Below, piece by piece: positions 7,050 to 11,524 of a stretch of DNA of 11,524 bases (positions are counted from its first letter, which is position 1; each line of letters opens with the position of its first letter). A program made the position numbers and the translations under genes. Source of the DNA: Crenothrix polyspora. Its GTDB lineage: Bacteria > Pseudomonadota > Gammaproteobacteria > Methylococcales > Methylomonadaceae. The stretch is from NCBI GenBank assembly GCA_945903675.1, contig CAMDOP010000083.1, positions 1 to 11,524 on the forward strand, read 5' to 3'. Under the pieces are notes generated by a model that had not been told where the DNA came from, did not search any database, and worked only from the letters and a program-made list of their open reading frames with translations.

Positions 7050-8366
7050 ATGAATTCAATTTGGGATAACTGCCTTACTAAACTTGAAAATGAAATTTCT
7101 AGCTCAGACTTTAGTACATGGATACGGCCTTTACAAGCTATTGAAGCTGACGGCAGATTAAAATTATTAGCGCCAAATCGATTTGTATTAGACTGGGTAA
7201 AACAACACTTCTATGCAAAAATCGAAGAATCGATACATGATATGTCGAATGGTACGATAGAGCTTATTTTTGAAATTGGATCCAGAGCGCCGACATTAGC
7301 CAGCACTATAATTAGTCATAAACATACTGAAGCAAAAAAAGTTAGCCCTAACTTTCTTAATAAAGCGTTTACATTTGAAAACTTTGTCGAAGGTAAATCT
7401 AATCAATTAGCGAGAGCAGCCTCTCTTCAAGTCTCTGAAAACATAGGAAAAGCATATAATCCATTGCTTATTTATGGTAGTTCTGGCTTAGGTAAAACGC
7501 ATATTATGCACGCCATTGGCAATGCTGTTTTACAGAAGAATCCTTCTGCAACCATAGTCTATTTACATTCTGAGAAGTTTGTTCAGGATATGGTTAGAGC
7601 CTTACAACAAAACTCAATTAATGCTTTTAAGGATTATTATCGAAGTATTGATGTTTTGTTAATCGATGATATTCAATTTTTCGCAGGCAAAGAGCGCTCT
7701 CAAGAAGAGTTTTTTCATACCTTTAATACCTTATTAGAAAAAAAGCACCAAATCGTTTTAACCTGCGACAAATATCCGAAAGAAATTGTGGGTCTTGAAG
7801 ATCGATTAAAATCAAGATTTGGCTGTGGCTTACCTGTATCAATTGAAACTCCTGACATGGAAACTAGAGCCGCTATTTTATTAAAAAAGGCTGCGCAAGT
7901 TAATGTTAACTTGGCACAAGAGGTTGCTTTTTTTATTGCTAAAAAAATACCGTTTAATGTTCGTGATCTTGAAGGAGCTTTAAGGCGTGTTATAGCTAAT
8001 TCTCAATTTACAGGACGTGAAATAACCATAGAATTTACTAAAGAAGCACTACACGATTTAATTACACTCAAAGATAAACTAGTTACCATAGACAATATAC
8101 AAAAAACAGTCGCTGAATATTATAAAATCCGCGTAGTCGATTTATCCTCTAAAAACAGAAAACAAAATGTTACGCGCCCTAGACAAATGGCTATGTGTTT
8201 GGCGAGAGAATTAACCTCGCACAGTTTTCCTGAAATAGGTGATAACTTTGGTGGACGCGACCATACTACTGTCATGAACGCCTGCAAAAAAATTAATTCA
8301 TTAAAGGAATCTGATCATAAAATATCAGAAGATTACTCAAATTTATTAAGAACACTTTCTCCTTGA
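7050..8366 (+). CDS. dnaA: Chromosomal replication initiator protein DnaA
   Basis: DnaA binds DnaA boxes at oriC as an ATP complex, melts the origin and loads DnaB. All four domains are present in 438 residues. Domain I (1 to about 75) starts SIWDNCLTKLENEISSSDFSTWIRPL. The linker domain II is short (about 78-104), which explains the length below the 467 of E. coli. The AAA+ domain III has GSSGLGKTH (Walker A, 143-151), LLIDDIQF (Walker B, 203-210), DRLKSRFGCGL (251-261) and the sensor-2 stretch NVRDLEGALRR (303-313). The DNA-binding domain IV has PRQMAMCLAREL and FGGRDHTTVMNA (400-411). There is no convincing ribosome site before the ATG, which may limit expression. Unusually, dnaN does not follow. 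Confidence 0.98.
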   Translation: MNSIWDNCLTKLENEISSSDFSTWIRPLQAIEADGRLKLLAPNRFVLDWVKQHFYAKIEESIHDMSNGTIELIFEIGSRAPTLASTIISHKHTEAKKVSPNFLNKAFTFENFVEGKSNQLARAASLQVSENIGKAYNPLLIYGSSGLGKTHIMHAIGNAVLQKNPSATIVYLHSEKFVQDMVRALQQNSINAFKDYYRSIDVLLIDDIQFFAGKERSQEEFFHTFNTLLEKKHQIVLTCDKYPKEIVGLEDRLKSRFGCGLPVSIETPDMETRAAILLKKAAQVNVNLAQEVAFFIAKKIPFNVRDLEGALRRVIANSQFTGREITIEFTKEALHDLITLKDKLVTIDNIQKTVAEYYKIRVVDLSSKNRKQNVTRPRQMAMCLARELTSHSFPEIGDNFGGRDHTTVMNACKKINSLKESDHKISEDYSNLLRTLSP

Positions 8367-8380
8367 TGATATTTTGAGCT

Positions 8381-8410
8381 AAGAGTGCTCTGTCACCACA
8401 GAGCATTCTT
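8381..8410 (+). terminator. Long hairpin after dnaA, probable terminator without U-tract
   Basis: AAGAGTGCTCTGT (8381-8393) pairs with ACAGAGCATTCTT (8398-8410) over 13 positions, with a single G-U wobble and a CACC tetraloop, 15 bp after the dnaA stop. The position fits a dnaA terminator or 3'-end-protecting stem. No run of U follows, so it does not meet the usual intrinsic-terminator pattern and may instead belong to the adjacent repeat family. Confidence 0.5.
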
Positions 8411-8525
8411 ATCCAAACACCGAGCAATCCCTGTTGATTTAGCGTCGCTCCTATCCAGACACGGAGCATTCCCTGTTAATTTAGCAACGTTCCTATCCAG
8501 ACACGGAGCATTCCCTGTTTAGATA
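8411..8525. repeat. Three tandem repeats of 42-bp period with DnaA-box-like cores
   Basis: Units begin at 8411, 8453 and 8495, exactly 42 bp apart. Units 2 and 3 share ATCCAGACACGGAGCATTC and then CCTGTT; unit 1 is slightly diverged (ATCCAAACACCGAGCAATC). Each unit start, with its preceding bases, resembles a DnaA box: TTATCCAAA in unit 1 (8 of 9 to TTATCCACA) and CTATCCAGA in units 2 and 3 (7 of 9). GCTCC/GGAGC can also form a small stem around the second core (8447-8467). Unit 3 runs into the 38-bp palindrome. Function is unproven: origin-type iterons or a repetitive intergenic element. Confidence 0.75.
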
Positions 8526-8549
8526 GCATCGATGCTATCTAAACAGGGA
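8512..8549. repeat. Perfect 38-bp palindrome
   Basis: TCCCTGTTTAGATAGCATC (8512-8530) is followed directly by its exact reverse complement (8531-8549), with no spacer. The left arm is also the end of the third tandem repeat. With no loop it could extrude as a DNA cruciform or bind a large dimeric protein. In RNA it would form a very stable hairpin that could act on either strand between the convergent dnaA and cobQ genes. No T-run follows on the plus strand. Confidence 0.85.
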
Positions 8550-8721
8550 TTCGTCACTGAAAATTTAACAACGGTACTATAAAATAAGAGGAGCGAGGAC
8601 ATCAGTACATGACTACCGCCAAGCAAAATAAGATTGTCGCCTAATACACCTAGGTCAATCTCGTTATGGACTACATCTTAGAGCAATCCCTAATTATAAT
8701 AATTCAGCTAATTCAAAGACT

Positions 8722-10122
8722 TCATTCAGATTGTAGCGCTTGAAGTATCGCCGAGGTATCTAAGTTATCAGCCACCATATTAGTAAAACTCTGTATTTGC
8801 TGCTCTTTATATTCGGGATAATGGTAGCCTTTATAATGAGCATTTATAGCCCTGAAGTAGTCGCCGCGAAAGACATCATCATCAAAAACACCATGTACAT
8901 GAGTGCCGGCATAATGGCTACGCTGGTAAAATAATGGGTACTTACCCATACGGCCACTGTGAATTTCATAACCCTTAATCGCAGAGTAGGAAAATAACTG
9001 ATAATTACCGCTCTGAAGTATTTTGGGTGATTGATAGAGAACAATATCATCCATAAACTCTAATCCCGGCTCAATAATAGCAATATCATTTTCTATCGCA
9101 TCGGGATCATGTATGCTTTGGGCAAACATTTGATAGCCTCCGCATATTCCAAATATAGGCTTATTAAACTGCTGTAATTCTTCAAATAAACCTTGTTGCT
9201 TTAGCCATTGCAAATCACTGACAACAGATTTACTTCCCGGCAGCAATACCATATCAAAGTGCATAAGATGACGATAAGTAGAAATCAATTCGACAAAGAT
9301 TTCAGGATCGGCCATTAATACATCTAGATCATTGTAATTACTCAAACCTGGATAAGCGATAACGCCAATACGTATTTTTATATCATCTTGTCGTTGCTGA
9401 TAATTCTTTATCGATTGAGAGTCTTCCATATCAATATTTAAGACTTGAAACGGCAGCACACCCAAAACAGGCAAACCAAATCGTTCATTAATAATTTTTT
9501 CGCCCTCTTCAAAGAGCCGCCTTTCACCTCGAAATTTATTAATGACCACCCCTATCAAATTACTGCGCATGACTGGATCCATTAGGGCTATGGTGCCATA
9601 TATTGAGGCAAAGATACCTCCCCGCTCTATATCTGCTACCAAAATATTTTTAGTACTAAAAGTCGTAGCTATAAATGAATTTGAAAGATCTTTCTCCAAC
9701 AGATTTAACTCAACAGGAGAACCGGCGCCTTCTGCAATAACAAGATCATAATCTTGCTGTAATCTTGTAAAGGCATGCTGTACCTGTAGCTTTAAATCAT
9801 CAATTTCTTCATAATACGCAGAGATAGTTAACTTTTTATGCACCAAACCATTAACGATCACTTGGACAGTTTCGTCACCGTGCGATTTCAATAAGACTGG
9901 ATTAAATAAATAACTGGGAGCTATCCGAGCAGCATCAGCTTGTATACATTGCGCCCTAGATATTTCTCGGTCTTCTTGAGTTACCGCTGAATTATTGGAT
10001 ACATTTTGCGCCTTAAACGGTGCAACCTTAATGCCTTGGTCAGAAAAAATCCTACATAACGCCATCACAAGTGTTGTTTTACCAACATCTGAACCGGTAC
10101 CAAAAACAGCTAATGATTTCAT
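8722..10122 (-). CDS. cobQ: Cobyric acid synthase CobQ/CbiP
   Basis: This enzyme amidates four peripheral carboxyls (b, d, e, g) of adenosylcobyrinic acid a,c-diamide using glutamine and ATP. I prefer the ATG at 10122 (466 residues): it gives the family start MKSLAVFGTGSDVGKTTL and has AGAG 7 nt upstream. An ATG two codons earlier (10128) would have its ribosome site touching the start codon. The N-terminal dethiobiotin-synthetase-like ATPase domain shows GTGSDVGKTTL (8-18), VAPFKAQNVSNNS, FNPVLLK, DIERGGIFASIYGT and NKFRGE. The C-terminal glutamine amidotransferase domain has the nucleophile Cys327 in FGICGGYQM, a GYEIHSGR segment and the catalytic His410 in HVHGVFD. It is slightly shorter than typical (about 480-510) but has all key parts. 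It shares strand and pathway with the cobC-like gene 256 bp upstream. Confidence 0.95.
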   Translation of the reverse strand: MKSLAVFGTGSDVGKTTLVMALCRIFSDQGIKVAPFKAQNVSNNSAVTQEDREISRAQCIQADAARIAPSYLFNPVLLKSHGDETVQVIVNGLVHKKLTISAYYEEIDDLKLQVQHAFTRLQQDYDLVIAEGAGSPVELNLLEKDLSNSFIATTFSTKNILVADIERGGIFASIYGTIALMDPVMRSNLIGVVINKFRGERRLFEEGEKIINERFGLPVLGVLPFQVLNIDMEDSQSIKNYQQRQDDIKIRIGVIAYPGLSNYNDLDVLMADPEIFVELISTYRHLMHFDMVLLPGSKSVVSDLQWLKQQGLFEELQQFNKPIFGICGGYQMFAQSIHDPDAIENDIAIIEPGLEFMDDIVLYQSPKILQSGNYQLFSYSAIKGYEIHSGRMGKYPLFYQRSHYAGTHVHGVFDDDVFRGDYFRAINAHYKGYHYPEYKEQQIQSFTNMVADNLDTSAILQALQSE

Positions 10123-10378
10123 ATACATCTCTAAATCGTTTATTTCTAGAAAACCAATATATCCAACAAGCTAAAAATCAGAATACAAATTGAGTGATAT
10201 CGTAACTAAGTTATCAACTAACTAATATCTTGCAGTTTTGCAGTAAATCACACATAAGCCATATCTTAGCCACCTAAAATATTACAATCACGGATTAATT
10301 TTTTCCACCATATCCAATACCGACTTTGGCAGGCAGCCCTTGGATTTTAAATAGATAAATTTTACTACCGCGATGCAT

Positions 10379-10942
10379 TTATAAATTAATATATTCGACA
10401 TAAAGATAATTATCAAGCAATCTCAACTTGTGCACCGAACCAGAATCAATTCGTAGCTGAAAGGAATTTGCCAACGGCAAATTTAAAGCATGGGCCAACA
10501 AGGCTCGAATAACACCCGCATGAGTAAAAATTAAGACTTGATTTACATCACTTGCTATTAATTCTTTCCAAAAAGTAGTAGCACGAACATATAATTCTTC
10601 GAAGCCTTCACCATTAGGTGGTTTCGCTGTAACAACGTTATCTGTCCAATGCTTCAATACATCAGCGTCGATAGCATCAAACTGCAAACCTTCCCAATCG
10701 CCAAAATTAAGCTCCAATAAACGCTCATCGGTAACCACGTTATCTGAAAATGTCTGCGCTAATTGTAAACAACGTGTTAATGGACTACTAAAAACACTAC
10801 AATCATCAGAAAACTCAGGTAGTTTATTATGTAGAATAGCCATCTCATCAGCATAACTATCTGCCAAGATCACATCTGTTTGACCATAGCACAGGCCCAC
10901 ATTATTTGCGGCCTGAGTATGACGTATTAAATAAATATCCAT
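10379..10942 (-). CDS. cobC: Histidine phosphatase, probable alpha-ribazole phosphatase CobC
   Basis: A 187-residue member of the phosphoglycerate-mutase-like histidine phosphatase family. The catalytic RHT motif (LIRHTQAANN, phosphohistidine His8), SSPLTRCLQLA with Arg57, LLELNFGDWEG with Glu77, and FTHAGVIRALLA with His141 are all present. DERLLELNFGDWEG and the length are typical of CobC, which removes the 5'-phosphate from alpha-ribazole phosphate (or the phosphate of B12 phosphate) in nucleotide-loop assembly. The adjacent cobQ on the same strand supports this over a generic sugar phosphatase; the family assignment is secure, the exact substrate inferred. A GTGAG ribosome site lies 6 nt before the ATG. 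I see no cobalamin riboswitch upstream. Confidence 0.85.
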   Translation of the reverse strand: MDIYLIRHTQAANNVGLCYGQTDVILADSYADEMAILHNKLPEFSDDCSVFSSPLTRCLQLAQTFSDNVVTDERLLELNFGDWEGLQFDAIDADVLKHWTDNVVTAKPPNGEGFEELYVRATTFWKELIASDVNQVLIFTHAGVIRALLAHALNLPLANSFQLRIDSGSVHKLRLLDNYLYVEYINL

Positions 10943-11378
10943 ATGGAACTCACTCTTAAATCAAAAATTACTTCAGAATTTGTTAGCTTACACCGAAATA
11001 TTGCCCTATATATAAGCAAATAAGGCAAAAAATAATTACCTAAAAACGAATACACAAGCATTTTACGAAAAAGCAAGCATATCCAATAGTGGATAATTAT
11101 AGTTAAGGCAACTTAAACAGCAAAATGAGAGTATTTCGTGAATATAAAAATATCCGCAAAACCTTCTTCGAAAAACACTCATCCTAATATGTCTAATATT
11201 ATGTTAAATAAAGGTTGTCATGTTCGGCTATAGTAATGAACTTATGTAAATCAATTGTAACCATTAACCGGCCAACTGGCAGTAATTAAATACTCGCATT
11301 GGCATTACTTATATTTGTTTATCAATAGAAATGGAGTTTGTATTTATTAATTTATTAAAACTAATATAAAATTTACTT
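10943..11378. other. AT-rich non-coding stretch between cobC and the IS30 element
   Basis: About 435 bp hold only short open frames with no family resemblance. The first 150 bp must contain the cobC promoter: on the minus strand TTGTGT, 17 bp, then TATTTT is one weak candidate, among several in this AT-rich DNA. A complement of TTATCCACT lies near 11088-11096 as a single DnaA-box-like match. No hairpin, riboswitch core or RNA gene was recognised. Confidence 0.5.
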
Positions 11379-11524
11379 AGATTCAACTAATAAGTGCAAT
11401 TCATTTTTAACAGGAAAGAAAGTGGTTAGCTGATATAGTTCAGGGCTTTTTCAATCCGACCAAAGACGAGGAAGCTTATGAAAGGCTATAAACAGCTAAC
11501 CAAGATACAAAGATACCAGATTGA
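11379..11524 (+). mobile_element. Left part of an IS30-family insertion sequence (cut by window edge)
   Basis: The N-terminus of an IS30-type transposase begins at 11478. About 100 bp upstream, AGATTCAACTAATAAGTGCA (from 11379) has the general look of an IS30-family terminal repeat (a GATTCAA...GTGCA pattern, from memory), so I place the left end there provisionally. The right end is outside the window, so neither the inverted repeat pair nor a target duplication can be checked. Confidence 0.55.
11478..11524 (+). CDS. IS30-family transposase, N-terminal 15 codons
   Basis: An ATG at 11478 with a strong ribosome site (GAGGAA, 6 nt upstream) opens MKGYKQLTKIQRYQI, still open at the window end. 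The KQLT--QRYQI pattern is the hallmark start of the IS30 transposase helix-turn-helix region, which normally continues into an approximately 320-340-residue DDE transposase. Whether the gene is intact cannot be seen from here. Confidence 0.8.
   Translation, partial: MKGYKQLTKIQRYQI

Larger units (their letters stand above)
8367..8721. other. Repeat-rich gap between dnaA and cobQ
   Basis: This 355-bp interval separates the convergent dnaA and cobQ genes. It holds a strong hairpin (8381-8410), three 42-bp tandem repeats (8411 to about 8525) and a 38-bp perfect palindrome (8512-8549). It also has a 12-codon mini-ORF with a good ribosome site (8609-8644), and a stray copy of GAGCAATCCCT (8680-8690) that also occurs in the first tandem repeat. 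No recognisable gene is present. Confidence 0.75.

Noticed and set aside
8411..8549. CRISPR array
   Set aside because: The units are contiguous 42-bp repeats without unique spacers, only three copies, and no cas genes are present.
8844..9050. 68-codon minus-strand frame inside cobQ
   Set aside because: It is an out-of-frame shadow of the amidotransferase domain, which is strongly conserved in the other frame.
10129..10378. Short frames after cobC, e.g. one ending KSKGCLPKSVLDMVEKINP
   Set aside because: It looks mildly protein-like, but it lacks its own convincing start and ribosome site, and I recognise no family. It may be a remnant of an extended cobC end.
10129..11378. Cobalamin riboswitch upstream of cobQ or cobC
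   Set aside because: No B12-box-like core or its conserved flanking stems was found on the minus strand upstream of either gene.

Overview
The window is a chromosomal segment of an AT-rich gammaproteobacterium. The rpmH-rnpA-yidD-yidC-mnmE block, the DnaA and YidC sequences and a PEP-CTERM surface protein would fit a Methylococcales-type (methanotroph-like) organism, but that placement is an inference from gene content and was not tested by any search.

Layout, left to right. (1) Positions 3-146 hold the C-terminal end of an unrecognised plus-strand gene. Its stop codon overlaps the stop of a convergent minus-strand gene. (2) Positions 143-2206 encode a large secreted, repetitive PEP-CTERM protein. 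(3) Positions 2207-3103 are a roughly 900-bp gap with no intact gene. It contains a decayed N-terminal piece of a phage-type tyrosine recombinase, an inverted repeat, a Cys-rich ORF fragment and the intrinsic terminator of the next operon. (4) Positions 3104-6881 (minus strand) are the classic rpmH-rnpA-yidD-yidC-mnmE cluster: ribosomal protein L34, RNase P protein, two membrane-protein biogenesis factors and a tRNA-modifying GTPase. The genes are packed with overlaps or gaps of 0-10 bp and are driven by a near-consensus sigma-70 promoter. (5) dnaA (7050-8366, plus strand) is divergent from rpmH. The 168-bp gap between them holds a perfect 11-bp-arm inverted repeat. (6) Instead of dnaN, dnaA is followed by 355 bp carrying a strong hairpin, three 42-bp tandem repeats with DnaA-box-like motifs, and a perfect 38-bp palindrome. 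(7) Cobyric acid synthase (cobQ) and a cobC-like histidine phosphatase lie on the minus strand, both from late cobalamin synthesis or salvage. (8) The right edge is AT-rich non-coding DNA ending in the first 15 codons of an IS30-family transposase.

The housekeeping core is ordinary. The parts that deserve attention are the repeat and palindrome region after dnaA, the dnaA operator-like inverted repeat, and the mobile-element remnants that bracket the core. I did not find a convincing new multi-gene system.
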